Assembly: GCF_030408735.1 (NCBI RefSeq)
Contig: NZ_CP047205.1
Coordinates: 1-64,000 of the forward strand
DNA: 64,000 nucleotides
DNA from: Corynebacterium faecale
GTDB taxonomy: Bacteria; Actinomycetota; Actinomycetes; Mycobacteriales; Mycobacteriaceae
Direction of reading: 5' to 3'
In this document: positions 8,496-17,765 of the stretch, in pieces
How the letters are laid out: each line of letters begins with the position of its first letter
Numbering within the stretch: position 1 is the first letter of the stretch
Notes under the pieces: generated by a model
Told to the model about the DNA's origin: nothing
The model's input: the letters and a program-made list of their open reading frames with translations, nothing else
The model's database searches: none
Program-made: the position numbers and the translations under genes

Positions 8496-9458
8496 GTGAG
8501 TGAACCTGTTGCTGTTGGTGAGTTTTATGTTGATCCTGCTGATTCGGAGGTGCCACCGTGGTCGCGGTTAACAGCAACCGTGCTTCACACCATGACTGAC
8601 GGGGAGATCTGGCGTCGTAGAGACATCCTGTCAGCTGCGCGGAAGCACGCGAAGGTATCTGAAGCCGGGATGACGGAAGTGTTGAACTCAGGGGCTCTTC
8701 GTATTGATAACCGGTTAAGTTGGGCCGTCCAACACTTATCCAAGGCCAGACTCATTGAAGCTGTGTCCCGGGGCCAGTACCGCATCACGGACGCTGGTCG
8801 CAGGTGGCTTGAGGAGCACCCGGACGGCATGATCTACAGCGACGCTAACGCATTCTTCAGCCCCTACTGGCCTAAGCCAGCACCCACAGCAGAGGCAGCA
8901 GAAGAAGCTGCAGATAGCCCTTCGGTAGAAGTACCTAGTTTGCAGAATTCTGACGAGGTGATGGACACCGCGGAACAAGCTAACCGCCACCGGGTCGGGG
9001 CAGAACTCCTTGCCGCACTGCGTGAGGTGGATCCGGAGTTCTTCGAGCGCGTGGTCATCGATGTGCTTTTGGCGATGGGGTATGGAGGAGCGCACGGTAA
9101 AGGTTCTGCTATTGGTCGCAGTCACGATGGGGGCATCGATGGAATCATCGATGAAGACGCCTTAGGGTTAGACAAGATTTATGTGCAAGCTAAGCGCTAT
9201 GCCAAGGGCAATAACGTCGGTCAGCCAGAGATCCAAGCTTTTGTCGGTGCGATGCATGGTCGGGCCGCGCACAAGGGTGTCTTTTTCACCACGAGTGCTT
9301 TTACCTTGTCCGCGCGGTCCTATGCTGCTGGGATCCCCACGCGTGTGGTGTTGATCGATGGCCCACGACTCGTTGATCTGATGATGCGGTATCGAGTAGG
9401 GGTTCAAGCGCAGCGGACCTATGTCACCCTCGAGCTTGACCAAGATTACTTTGAGTAA
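8496..9458 (+). CDS. mrr: Mrr-type (type IV) restriction endonuclease
   Basis: A 320-residue Mrr-like enzyme that would cut DNA carrying modified bases. The N-terminal winged-helix Mrr_N domain spans about 15-115 (SWAVQHLSKARLIEAVSRGQ). An Ala/Glu-rich linker follows. The catalytic domain (about 165-310) has the PD-(D/E)xK pattern as GGIDGIIDEDALGLDKIYVQAKRY, where D and QxK are the catalytic residues. The GTG start is preceded by AGAGAAGAAG. It lies between rep and the relaxase, so it travels with the plasmid backbone and may act against incoming modified DNA. Confidence 0.85.
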   Translation: MSEPVAVGEFYVDPADSEVPPWSRLTATVLHTMTDGEIWRRRDILSAARKHAKVSEAGMTEVLNSGALRIDNRLSWAVQHLSKARLIEAVSRGQYRITDAGRRWLEEHPDGMIYSDANAFFSPYWPKPAPTAEAAEEAADSPSVEVPSLQNSDEVMDTAEQANRHRVGAELLAALREVDPEFFERVVIDVLLAMGYGGAHGKGSAIGRSHDGGIDGIIDEDALGLDKIYVQAKRYAKGNNVGQPEIQAFVGAMHGRAAHKGVFFTTSAFTLSARSYAAGIPTRVVLIDGPRLVDLMMRYRVGVQAQRTYVTLELDQDYFE

Positions 9459-9554
9459 ACCCCGTCACCACTTCCCGGTGGGTCCGCGCGCCTCGAGTTC
9501 GAAACGCGTGCAGGCGAAGGACACTTGATTACGAGCACATCGCGAGCAGACTCG

Positions 9555-9734
9555 CTAGTTCTCAGTGTGGGTCACGATGATGTCGAGGGTGTCGCAACCT
9601 AAGATCGCTGCGGCTAACTCAGTGAGCATTTCTTCTGTCGGTGACACCGGGAGCCGTTCAAGCAGTTGACGGGTTATCTCCGCGGTGTCAGCGCCGATGA
9701 AGATCTCATCCCAGGTATCTACAATAATCGCCAC
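9555..9734 (-). CDS. small hypothetical protein
   Basis: A 59-codon frame on the reverse strand opens at GTG and reads MAIIVDTWDEIFIGADTAEI... through to DIIVTHTEN-stop. The composition looks coding and acidic. There is no clear ribosome site, and a stop codon lies three codons upstream, so it may be a start-less fragment of a longer gene. It lies between mrr and the relaxase, pointing away from the latter. Confidence 0.35.
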   Translation of the reverse strand: MAIIVDTWDEIFIGADTAEITRQLLERLPVSPTEEMLTELAAAILGCDTLDIIVTHTEN

Positions 9735-9751
9735 ACCTTGTTAGACTTCCT

Positions 9752-9883
9752 GAACCTCTTCGAGGTTCCCATGAGCCCAAAGAAACCTCACCGCGAGGGT
9801 CACGTTCGTGATCCTCGCGATCTCACTTGATCAGGGTCTCCTGATCAAGTGAGAAAACCAAAGACACACAAAGAGATCTTTGG
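9752..9883. other. hairpin cluster upstream of the relaxase, candidate oriT
   Basis: Four consecutive inverted repeats fill this stretch: GAACCTC-ttc-GAGGTTC (9752-9768); a 12-base stem with one G-T pair starting CGCGAGGGTCAC (9792-9819); a perfect 15-base stem TCTCACTTGATCAGG with four-base loop (9821-9854); and CCAAAG...CTTTGG (9858-9883). Such clusters next to a relaxase gene are typical of transfer origins. No nic site can be assigned. Confidence 0.5.
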
Positions 9884-9957
9884 TACATTGGCAGTAAACT
9901 TGCAAAATTTGTACCCCGTCTGAGCTGGGCAAACGCGTATAAGAGGAGGTCACAGCG

Positions 9958-12900
9958 GTGCTGACGATCGGCAAGATGCACGCGGAGTCTGTGGCTTATT
10001 ATGAGTCCACGGTTGATACTTTTGTAGCTAAAAGTGGGCCGGATGGGTATTACTCGGAGGATGGTCGGCGACCTGCTACCGCCTGGGTGGTGAGCCCAAG
10101 CCCGCGGTTGGAGGCGTCGGTATCGGCGTTTTTGGGTGTGGAATCGGGTGATGTTGTTGATGGGAAACAGGTCACGAAGTGGTTTAATTCAGCACAAGCT
10201 CCGAGTGGTAAATCATTAGGTCGGAGGCCGGGGAGGAGTGGGGTTCCGGGGTTTGATTTAACATTTTGTGCACCGAAAAGTGTGTCGTTGGTGTGGGGTT
10301 TCGGCGATTCAAGCATGAAAAAGATCGTTGATGAGGCGCACGCGCAGGCGGTATCAGCGGCGTTAAGTTACCTTTCGCAGCATGCTGGCTACACCCGAAA
10401 GGCATCGGAGCATGATCCGAACGAGATGATTCTTGCTCGGGTTTCTGGCTTATCGGGGGTGAAGTATGAGCATAAAACCTCTCGTGCGGGGGATCCTCAT
10501 GTGCATTCTCATGTGTTGTTGAGTAATCGTCAGTTGTGCCCGGATGGGAAAAGTCGCACGCTGGATTCGAAGTCTGTGTATCACGAGGCGCGTGCAGCAG
10601 GCATGTTGTATCAGTCTGTGCTGCGCTCGACGTTGAGTGAAAAGTTGGGTGTGCAGTGGGCTGAAGTGAGCAATGGGTGCGCTGAAATCGCAGGCCTAGA
10701 TGCCCCGGAAGTCATTGAGGCGTATTCGACTCGGATGCGAGAAATTAATAACTGGAAGCATGAGAATGGTGCTGATTTTGCTGGTGCCTCGCGGATGGGG
10801 CAGGCAATTACCCGTCGAGTGAAAGACACAGAGACCCCGATGGAGGAGCTGCATGCGCGGTGGATGGCGCATTCTGTGGGCATGAAAGTCTCTGACACGG
10901 TCGCGTCTTTTGCTCAGAAAAGTGCTACGGAATCGGCTCCTCGTGAGGTGACACTGCCCAGCCCAGCAGCGGTGATTAATGCGGTGATTGAGGAACGCTC
11001 GACGTTTACGCGCGCTGATTTGGTGGAGAAAACCGCCGAGCTTATGCCCGTCGGCATCGCTCCAGAAGCCATTGTGGGTCAGGTGGAAGCCCTGGTTGAT
11101 CAGATTATCGCAACGGAATTGGCGTGGTCGGTTAACCCGGATATGGCTCGTAGTCACAGCCTCAAAGCGCGGGAAGGATCGCAGCGGTTTACTGCGGAAG
11201 CTGTGGTGGAGGAAGTCAATGACGGCATTGATCTGGCCACAGCGCGGGTGAATCGGGGAGTGGATGCGTCGTCTATTAGGCCGATTAAGGACACGTTGTC
11301 GGTGGATCAGGCGCGTGCTATGCGCGCAGTGGTGGCATCATGCTACCGGGCATCGGTGGTGGTAGCACCAGCCGGAGCAGGTAAAACCTCCTCACTCAAG
11401 GCTGCTCGCCGGGCCTGGGAACGCGCGGGTAAAACCGTCGTTGGCCTGGCACCCACGGGCAAGGCTGCGGATGTGATGGTGCGAGAAGACGTTGCCCACA
11501 CCTCTGCCACCATCGCCAAAGCCTTGGTCGGAACCCGGGAAATGACCCCGGAACAGATCGCTTTGAAACTTGGGTGGGATGCCTCAACAGTGGTGGTCGT
11601 TGATGAAGCCGGCATGGTGGCCACCCCAGACATGGTGACACTGCTACAAGTTACCGCTGCTGCGGATGCCAGGATTGTGTTCGTTGGTGATCCCCACCAG
11701 TATGCGGCAGTGAAAGCTCGCTCTGGGATGCTGGCGACCTTAGCCTATGAACTACCTGATGCAGTGGAGTTGACGGAGGTGTTTAGGCAAAAGCATGCCG
11801 GGGAACGTTTGGCGTCGCAGTTGCTGCGTAACGGTGACGAAACCGACTCTGCCCGTGCCGCCCAATGGTACGCCGATAACAACCGTCTGCATGCAGGATC
11901 CTCCACGGCGATGCTCATGGACGCCCTCACCAGTTGGGCCAAAGACAAGGATAAAGGCCTGGAGTCGTTGTTGGTGGCTAGTACCCGGGAGGATGTGGAT
12001 CTGCTTAACCGCTTGGCCCAGCAAGTCTGCGGGGATACCGGGGCTATTAACCCACTGGGTCATCATGTCCGGCTTTCTGGTGGCCACCAGGGATTTATCG
12101 GCGATGTCATCCTTAGCAAGCGCAATAACTATGATCTGCTGACTGATGCTGGGGATATTGTCCGCAATGGCCAACGCTGGATCATCGACCACGTGCATGA
12201 GGACGGCAGTATGACTGCTCGGCGTATGGATGACACTCACGCTATAGCTCATCTACCCGCTGACTACGTTAAGGATCATGTGCAGTTAGGATATGCCTCC
12301 ACTGGGCATGCTGCCCAAGGTGCGACCGTTGATACCTGCCATGTTGTCGCAGGTATCGGCCAGGTTGATCGGGCAGGAGTCTATGTGCCACTGACGCGTG
12401 GACGCTATGAAAACCACCTGTATTTGATGGACACCAGAGCAGGTGACCCTGATACCGGGCACGGATCCCTGCTGGTGGAAGAACGCCGGGAAACAACGGA
12501 GTATGCCCGTGACCTGCTGATCAATGCTGCGAAACGCGACCGGGCAGATATCACGCCACAACAACTGTGGCGGGATGCCAGGGCTGATTTTGAGCTCGCG
12601 AAACTCTCCAGCAACCTGGTGGTGGGTGAAGACCCTTATGCCGGCACCCACATGGCGGCCGTTATGACCAAGCGTCAGAGCATGCGTCGTACACGGTTGG
12701 AGGAGTTTTACCAGGCCACCCGGGAGCAGCGAGCAGCCAAGAAAAATAAGCCTGCACAGGCCCTGACACCTGAGGAGATTGTTGAGGCGTCCTTGAAGGA
12801 TCGCCCCCTGGCGGATATCCCCGGCTGGTTGTTAGAGCAGATGGTGGACGCCCCTCACACGGTGGTGGAGACTTATCAGGCCACAGAACAGACCTATCAC

Positions 12901-13518
12901 ATGCTGGTAGACAAAGCCCAGCAGGCAGAAGAAGCGAAACAGCACCTCCCTGATGTGGTGGCCACCCTGGAAGACCTACAGGCGAAGAAGCACCAGGTGG
13001 AGCAGGAGTTTACGGCGGCACGAGCAGAATTGGAGACGGAACGCTCCAAGCCTGGATTGGTGAAGCTGGTGCGGGGTGGAAAGTTGAAGGATGCTCAGTC
13101 CCAGGTGGATGACCTGCGTGAGCAGCTTGTTCACACTACCCGTGAGGTGGAGACCGTCTCGACGCAACTGCGTGATTATCAGGAGGTTCTCGCAGCAGCT
13201 CCCACGGCAGAGCAGGTAAGTGAGCAGGAAAACAAGCTCGCTCATTACCGCCGCGCTGCCAACGCCTTAGACAATCCTGCGGCGGTGGCCACGGAAGATC
13301 AGTGGCGCAGCCACGCCACGTGGGAGGTCCTACGGGCAGATAGGACACGCCGCGACCCGAACGAACAACCTGGCATGAAAGAAGTATTAAGGGTTGCCGG
13401 GGGAGATAAGGATCTGTCCACCATGCTCAACAACCTCCACGCATCGACACCGATAAGTCCCAGGCCCCCAGTTCAGCGCCCCTCTGGGCTGGAGCGGGAT
13501 CGAGGTTATGGCCTATGA
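9958..13518 (+). CDS. traA: TraA-like MobF conjugative relaxase-helicase
   Basis: A 1186-residue DNA-processing protein for conjugation. The N-terminal TrwC/MobF relaxase domain (about 1-300) has the three-histidine metal site DPHVHSHV (H181, H183, H185). An RecD/TraI-like helicase follows, with Walker A APAGAGKTS (about 470-478), Walker B VVVDEAG (D549) and the C-terminal helicase motif YASTGHAAQGAT. Residues about 980-1090 form a predicted coiled coil. The GTG start has a strong AGGAGG site. A candidate oriT lies just upstream. No type IV secretion genes are seen, so the plasmid may be mobilised or the remaining genes lie outside the window. Confidence 0.92.
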   Translation: MLTIGKMHAESVAYYESTVDTFVAKSGPDGYYSEDGRRPATAWVVSPSPRLEASVSAFLGVESGDVVDGKQVTKWFNSAQAPSGKSLGRRPGRSGVPGFDLTFCAPKSVSLVWGFGDSSMKKIVDEAHAQAVSAALSYLSQHAGYTRKASEHDPNEMILARVSGLSGVKYEHKTSRAGDPHVHSHVLLSNRQLCPDGKSRTLDSKSVYHEARAAGMLYQSVLRSTLSEKLGVQWAEVSNGCAEIAGLDAPEVIEAYSTRMREINNWKHENGADFAGASRMGQAITRRVKDTETPMEELHARWMAHSVGMKVSDTVASFAQKSATESAPREVTLPSPAAVINAVIEERSTFTRADLVEKTAELMPVGIAPEAIVGQVEALVDQIIATELAWSVNPDMARSHSLKAREGSQRFTAEAVVEEVNDGIDLATARVNRGVDASSIRPIKDTLSVDQARAMRAVVASCYRASVVVAPAGAGKTSSLKAARRAWERAGKTVVGLAPTGKAADVMVREDVAHTSATIAKALVGTREMTPEQIALKLGWDASTVVVVDEAGMVATPDMVTLLQVTAAADARIVFVGDPHQYAAVKARSGMLATLAYELPDAVELTEVFRQKHAGERLASQLLRNGDETDSARAAQWYADNNRLHAGSSTAMLMDALTSWAKDKDKGLESLLVASTREDVDLLNRLAQQVCGDTGAINPLGHHVRLSGGHQGFIGDVILSKRNNYDLLTDAGDIVRNGQRWIIDHVHEDGSMTARRMDDTHAIAHLPADYVKDHVQLGYASTGHAAQGATVDTCHVVAGIGQVDRAGVYVPLTRGRYENHLYLMDTRAGDPDTGHGSLLVEERRETTEYARDLLINAAKRDRADITPQQLWRDARADFELAKLSSNLVVGEDPYAGTHMAAVMTKRQSMRRTRLEEFYQATREQRAAKKNKPAQALTPEEIVEASLKDRPLADIPGWLLEQMVDAPHTVVETYQATEQTYHMLVDKAQQAEEAKQHLPDVVATLEDLQAKKHQVEQEFTAARAELETERSKPGLVKLVRGGKLKDAQSQVDDLREQLVHTTREVETVSTQLRDYQEVLAAAPTAEQVSEQENKLAHYRRAANALDNPAAVATEDQWRSHATWEVLRADRTRRDPNEQPGMKEVLRVAGGDKDLSTMLNNLHASTPISPRPPVQRPSGLERDRGYGL

Positions 13519-13814
13519 CAGCTAAGAACAGTGATGGGCTCAATGATGCGGCACGGTCCTATCTTGAGGCTGTTTCTCGCCGGCTTCACCAGGAATATGA
13601 AGAGCAATTCCGCCAAGTACAACGCCGCAGCGAGGCCCAAGAAGAGCTGTGGAAACTAGTAGATCAATTAGAAGAAATCTCTATTAAGGCAGCACAGCAT
13701 ATGGAGGTGTTGCAGGAGCAGGGGATGGAGTTGCCGGAGATCGCCAAGCTGATGTGCGTACCTCGTGGTGTGGCCCGGATGTTTCTCGAGATCGCCGAGA
13801 ACAGTAAAAACTAG
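13515..13814 (+). CDS. small coiled-coil protein coupled to traA
   Basis: A 99-residue protein starting in the last codon of traA (ATGA overlap), so translation is coupled. The first two thirds are a charged helix (EEQFRQVQRRSEAQEELWKLV). The end (GMELPEIAKLMCVPRGVARMF) resembles a helix-turn-helix. An accessory role in DNA transfer is inferred from the overlap only. Confidence 0.6.
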   Translation: MTAKNSDGLNDAARSYLEAVSRRLHQEYEEQFRQVQRRSEAQEELWKLVDQLEEISIKAAQHMEVLQEQGMELPEIAKLMCVPRGVARMFLEIAENSKN

Positions 13815-13874
13815 CTGGCATGGCTGGCTACCGCCACCGTGCCCCGACACCTTGCCAGGGCCGGTGCGTGGGTG

Positions 13875-14201
13875 CTAGCGGGTGCTGGGGACGTTGGCGA
13901 GGTAGGCGGCAATCGCGCGTTCTAGCACGTCATGGGCGGTTTCTCTGCGCTGATCAAGCAGGCGGTGGAACAAGTCTGCTTGTTCTGCGGTCACGGAGGT
14001 AGAAATGGTGACGTTGGGTCGCCCGTCTGGTGAGTGGCGGGATATTTCTGAATTATCTGCTTCTAAGTAGTCCACCAGTCCTGCAGTAGCGCGTTCCATG
14101 ATTCGGGTCATGGTGGTATCACGCATAAACGCCTGGTATTTCAGGCGTTTATGCAGGTGCTCGGGGAGGTTGATGGTCATGCGAGCCGACGGGGTTGCCA
14201 T
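13875..14201 (-). CDS. RHH-type DNA-binding protein
   Basis: A 108-residue protein with two RHH-like halves: MTINLPEHLHKRLKYQAFMR near the start, and VTISTSVTAEQADLFHRLLD with ERAIAAYLA near the end. The N-terminal half resembles the par RHH proteins. It is divergent from the XRE regulator at 14294, and the intergenic space holds two inverted repeats that could be its operators. It could be a relaxosome accessory factor or a regulator of the adjacent genes. Confidence 0.6.
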   Translation of the reverse strand: MATPSARMTINLPEHLHKRLKYQAFMRDTTMTRIMERATAGLVDYLEADNSEISRHSPDGRPNVTISTSVTAEQADLFHRLLDQRRETAHDVLERAIAAYLANVPSTR

Positions 14202-14219
14202 GGAGATCCTTGGGTGAGT

Positions 14220-14275
14220 TATATGACTGCATAGTCATATAATGAGTTGTATTGTCTGTAGATTCATAGTCTACA
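14220..14275. promoter_or_regulatory. two inverted repeats between divergent regulators
   Basis: TATATGACT-gcat-AGTCATATA (14220-14241) and TGTAGA-n7-TCTACA (14257-14275) lie between the RHH and XRE genes. Their position suggests operators for one or both products. Confidence 0.5.
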
Positions 14276-14293
14276 TAATCCCATTGTGGATGA

Positions 14294-14539
14294 GTGACTC
14301 CAGACAAGAAAATACTTATGCAACTTGGTGACCGTCTCCGAGAGGCCCGTAAGCAGGCGAAACTCTCCCAGGAGGAAGTCGCGCATCTTTCCGGATTGCA
14401 CCGGACCTATATCAGCCTGGTGGAGCGCGGGGGTCGCAATATCAGTGTGCTGAACTTGCTCTCTATCACGGGAGTGTTAGGGATAGACGCGGGCGATATC
14501 ATCAACGGTTTAACTCGCGAACCTAGGATTAAGCCATAA
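14294..14539 (+). CDS. XRE-family helix-turn-helix regulator
   Basis: An 81-residue Cro/C1-type protein that is almost all HTH: LGDRLREARKQAKLSQEEVA, then HLSGLHRTYISLVERGGRN with the recognition helix. The GTG at 14294 gives the longest product; the ATG at 14318 would still keep the whole domain. A degenerate relative sharing the end LTREPRIK lies at 27822, next to par locus 2. Each plasmid backbone therefore seems to have had one. Confidence 0.75.
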   Translation: MTPDKKILMQLGDRLREARKQAKLSQEEVAHLSGLHRTYISLVERGGRNISVLNLLSITGVLGIDAGDIINGLTREPRIKP

Positions 14540-14560
14540 GTTTAAAATTAATGTGGTCAA

Positions 14561-16000
14561 GTCCGACGGAGTGGTGTTTCTGCCTTTCGTTGAAACAAGC
14601 AGTGTGATGGCGTCAGGGACCGGCACGTGCTTGGTGCTGTGACTGGTTCATGCGACCTCCTTGGTGGTGGTGTCGGCGTCGATGATGCTGGCGGTGATCA
14701 TTGCTTTGGTCTGTTCCAGACTGGTCAGTGACATGTAGCGGTTTTGCTGAATCCAGTCATCATGTTGTTCTGCCAACACAGCACCAACAAGGCGCACGAC
14801 TGCATCACGGTTAGGGAAGATTCCAACAACATCTGTGCGCCGGCGGATTTCACGATTAAGCCGTTCAGTGGGGTTATTCGACCAGACTTTCTTCCACACC
14901 GACTTCGGGGTATTGGTAAACGCCAATAGTTCGTCGAGGGCTTCTTCCAGGTAGTCGGCCACGTGTGGGAACTTCTGCTCACAAAATGCCACGACCTCTT
15001 TGGCTTGGGACCACACCGATTCCGAGTCTGGTTGTTGGAATATCGTGTGAAACATCGCCGATAGCGTCGGCCATTGAGTCTTGGGGACCATGGCTGAGAG
15101 GTTCTTGGCGAAATGGGTACGGCATCGTTGCCAGGACGCATTCGGTAAGACATCACTAATCGCATGCTGGATACCTAAGTGAGCATCACTGGTAACGAGG
15201 TAAACCTCGTTGAGTCCGCGGGCTTTAAGGTCTCTAAAGAACCCGGTCCAGGATGCTACTGATTCCGAGGTAGCAACCTGCATGCCTAGTAGCTCGCGGT
15301 AGCCTTCAGCATTAACCCCGGTAGCAAGGAGTACGGAGGTTTTAACCACTCGTCCGCCTTCACGGACTTTCATGGTCAACGCGTCACATGAGACATACAA
15401 GTATGGGCCGGTATCTAGTGGCCTGGTGCGGAAGTCTTCGACCATTCCGTCGAGGTCTTTGGCCATCTCAGATACCTGGGATTTTGAGAGATTATTGATA
15501 CCTAGACTGGCGACAAGATCGTTCATCCTGCGAGTGGATACGCCCTTTAAATAGCAGGTAGCAATTACGGTAGTTAGTGCGCGTTCAGCCCGGGTTCGTC
15601 GTTCAAGTAGCCAGTTTGGGAAGAATGATCCAGTGCGTAATTTGGGAACAGCCACATCAATCGTGCCCACGCGGGTATCAAGGTCACGGTGGCGATAGCC
15701 GTTGCGGACGTTAGTACGAGACTCAGAGGAGGTGGCGTATTCAGCGCCGCAGACTTGGTCTGCTTGGGTCGAGAGGATTTGGTTGATAAATCCTTGAAGC
15801 ATCTCGCGCATCAGATCAGGAGAGGCTTGAGCGAGCAATTCGTCTAAGTAGGAAGACGGGTCTATAGAATAAGGACCAGCGGCCATCGTGGTTATCCCTT
15901 TCGAGGAAGTGTGGTTATGGAATCGAAAGGTACTACGGTGGTCGCCTCATGCATTCATCAGGCCCTCACCGATAGTCACAGATACACCACGCTAACGGAC
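14561..16000 (-). mobile_element. IS256-family insertion sequence
   Basis: Ends are imperfect inverted repeats: GTCCGACGGAGTGGTGTTTC at the left and, read inward from the right, GTCCGTTAGCGTGGTGTATC. The 1.44-kb element holds a single transposase gene. I see no clear target duplication next to the ends. Confidence 0.8.
14648..15886 (-). CDS. IS256-family transposase
   Basis: A 412-residue mutator-type DDE transposase of normal length. Recognisable blocks are TNVRNGYRHRDLDTRVGTID near residue 60, YLYVSCDALTMKVREGGRVV with the first catalytic Asp, the DAHLGIQHAI block with the second Asp, CRTHFAKNLSA, and NNPTERLNREIRRRTDVVGI with the Glu region near the C-terminus. It appears intact and fills its IS. 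Confidence 0.93.
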   Translation of the reverse strand: MAAGPYSIDPSSYLDELLAQASPDLMREMLQGFINQILSTQADQVCGAEYATSSESRTNVRNGYRHRDLDTRVGTIDVAVPKLRTGSFFPNWLLERRTRAERALTTVIATCYLKGVSTRRMNDLVASLGINNLSKSQVSEMAKDLDGMVEDFRTRPLDTGPYLYVSCDALTMKVREGGRVVKTSVLLATGVNAEGYRELLGMQVATSESVASWTGFFRDLKARGLNEVYLVTSDAHLGIQHAISDVLPNASWQRCRTHFAKNLSAMVPKTQWPTLSAMFHTIFQQPDSESVWSQAKEVVAFCEQKFPHVADYLEEALDELLAFTNTPKSVWKKVWSNNPTERLNREIRRRTDVVGIFPNRDAVVRLVGAVLAEQHDDWIQQNRYMSLTSLEQTKAMITASIIDADTTTKEVA

Positions 16001-16027
16001 GCAACCATTAATGTTTGATGGTCAAAA

Positions 16028-17101
16028 TTATTTTTGATGTGTTTTTTCAGCTGTGGCTGAAGTCATAGCTGCGTCATGACGGCTGCGTAGGTAGTCTGAA
16101 TTTTCATACAAAAGCTCCACCATCTGTGATATAAGTTTCACATTTTTATCGATGCGCCATGTTGCATATACAGGAGCAGAACGGATATCACCTGTCTGAG
16201 ATGCTATCGGCAGCCAGCGATAATCTGAGAGCCATTTACCAGCAAATTCTCCATCTACTTCAGCATCAAACTGTGCAGCAGCATCGGAGGAAAGAATAGG
16301 AATACCTACGTCTTTATGAGCTAGTGAGACCAATACTTTACTCTCGTAAGTCTGGCGAAAAGGGTTGATCGCAACTGCCTCTACATTTGACAAAGAATTG
16401 AGAAGAGCTCTAGACCGGGTTCCCTCCGGGGATACTAGAAGGCGTTCTCCCTCCAGGTCAGATAAGTAAACTACCTGTCTGCCATGAGTATGCTCTTTTT
16501 TTATGAGAGCAGTTAAAAATGAATCATACAGATGTCGAGCTCTGATATGAGTGGTCTCATTACCTTCTTTTCTTGCTTCCTGAAGGTTCACCTCATGACC
16601 AATGATCAAATCATATTTCCCCGAAAAGAGCTGATGGACCGCGCGGACAATAAAACTATTGCGTTCACGGCCCTCTTCTCCTAACACCCGAGCACGGATT
16701 TCTTCTACATCATTCCCAGGGGACAGCTTGTCAAGAGCAGGGGCTACAAAACCTGTGTGCTGAGGAAGGTGGAGTACGGCGACCTGGGATTTCGATCTAT
16801 CGGATAGTTTTTGTGCGAGGGATAGGAACTGCATAAGTTCCCCCCGAATTCGTTCGCCGTGCTCAGTTAATGACCAGCGTTTACTGGTTTTGCTATATTC
16901 CACTACCACTCCACCAGTGATCTCAGCTAGTTTCTCTACTCTATTTATTGTCGTTCGAGGGTCGGTGAAACCCAAGAGGTCCCCTACCGACGAAGCACTA
17001 TGTCCATTAGAAAGCAGTAACACGGTCTCAACAATTTCAGGAGTAAGGCGATGTGCTGCTGTAGTAACTGATTGATTTAATCGACCGTTTTTAGATGGCA
17101 T
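16028..17101 (-). CDS. LysR-like transcriptional regulator
   Basis: A 357-residue protein. The N-terminal winged helix (about 18-90) contains VGDLLGFTDPRTTINRVEKL, then a wing ending RWSLTEHGERIR, the usual LysR/MarR layout. The remainder (about 100-340) looks like a periplasmic-binding-protein-type effector domain, but the match to classical LysR is weak. Base composition is lower in GC than its neighbours, a sign of separate origin. It diverges from the secreted protein gene at 17288 across an AT-rich gap and could control it. The ligand is unknown. Confidence 0.5.
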   Translation of the reverse strand: MPSKNGRLNQSVTTAAHRLTPEIVETVLLLSNGHSASSVGDLLGFTDPRTTINRVEKLAEITGGVVVEYSKTSKRWSLTEHGERIRGELMQFLSLAQKLSDRSKSQVAVLHLPQHTGFVAPALDKLSPGNDVEEIRARVLGEEGRERNSFIVRAVHQLFSGKYDLIIGHEVNLQEARKEGNETTHIRARHLYDSFLTALIKKEHTHGRQVVYLSDLEGERLLVSPEGTRSRALLNSLSNVEAVAINPFRQTYESKVLVSLAHKDVGIPILSSDAAAQFDAEVDGEFAGKWLSDYRWLPIASQTGDIRSAPVYATWRIDKNVKLISQMVELLYENSDYLRSRHDAAMTSATAEKTHQK

Positions 17102-17287
17102 TAATATACCCCTAATTTAGATGTTATTCACCACCAATTTTATCCTGCTTTTACGACTAAAGCACTTCTTCTATACCTGCAATTTGAATGTTTAAACTTC
17201 ATTGAAATCGCTGCTATTTTTTTTCTTTTAAAGGGGGATATTGTTAGAGGGAGCGCTATCCTGCTCGCCCTAATCTAGGAGGTCAAG

Positions 17288-17749
17288 ATGTTCACCCCAC
17301 ACAGTCTTCGCTCACTCCGAACCACCTCAGTGGTACTGACCCTATTTATTCTGATCGGTTTCATGTTCCCCGCTCCGTCCGCAAATGCGCAAAATCAACA
17401 TATTTGGACAAACTGTGGTGACTACACGTGTACTACATATTTTTCGAAGAAGGGCACTCAAGCTGTTGCTGAGTATCTCAACTCGACCGCAGGTGCAGTT
17501 GGAACTGGGGCTGAGTCTGCGGTGTGCTTTTCCATAATGAGCCCTCTCTTGGAGAACAAGCAGATGTTGCCAGCATTTGGTGTCGAGGTAGGGTGTGAAG
17601 CCCTCTTTGATAAATACGGAGTATCTGCGTGGAAAAAAGCGGCTCAAAGGGCGGTCGACCGCGGAGGTTGCCTGCAGGCAGAAAAGAAGAAGAATGGTTT
17701 CATCTATAAACCGGGATCCACTACACATCCGCGGTATTGTAAGTCGTAA
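17288..17749 (+). CDS. secreted six-cysteine protein of unknown function
   Basis: A 153-residue exported protein. A Sec signal peptide with a hydrophobic core (VVLTLFILIGFMF) ends near PSANA-QN, about residue 34. The mature part has six cysteines (NCGDYTC, AVCF, VGCEA, GGCLQ, RYCKS), enough for three disulfides, and no further membrane segment. Similar cysteine-patterned secreted proteins occur in actinobacteria without known role. AGGAGG-type pairing (TAGGAGGTC) precedes the ATG. A strong terminator follows. A toxin, bacteriocin or envelope protein are all possible. Confidence 0.7.
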   Translation: MFTPHSLRSLRTTSVVLTLFILIGFMFPAPSANAQNQHIWTNCGDYTCTTYFSKKGTQAVAEYLNSTAGAVGTGAESAVCFSIMSPLLENKQMLPAFGVEVGCEALFDKYGVSAWKKAAQRAVDRGGCLQAEKKKNGFIYKPGSTTHPRYCKS

Positions 17750-17765
17750 TCTACTTTTGTAGCTT

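Noticed and set aside
13875..14539. Divergent RHH and XRE genes as a toxin-antitoxin pair
   Set aside because: Both are DNA-binding proteins and neither resembles a toxin; a TA pair is normally one operon.
14540..16020. Target duplication of the IS256 element
   Set aside because: Flanks share ATTAATG-like and GGTCAA stretches, but not an exact duplication at the ends.
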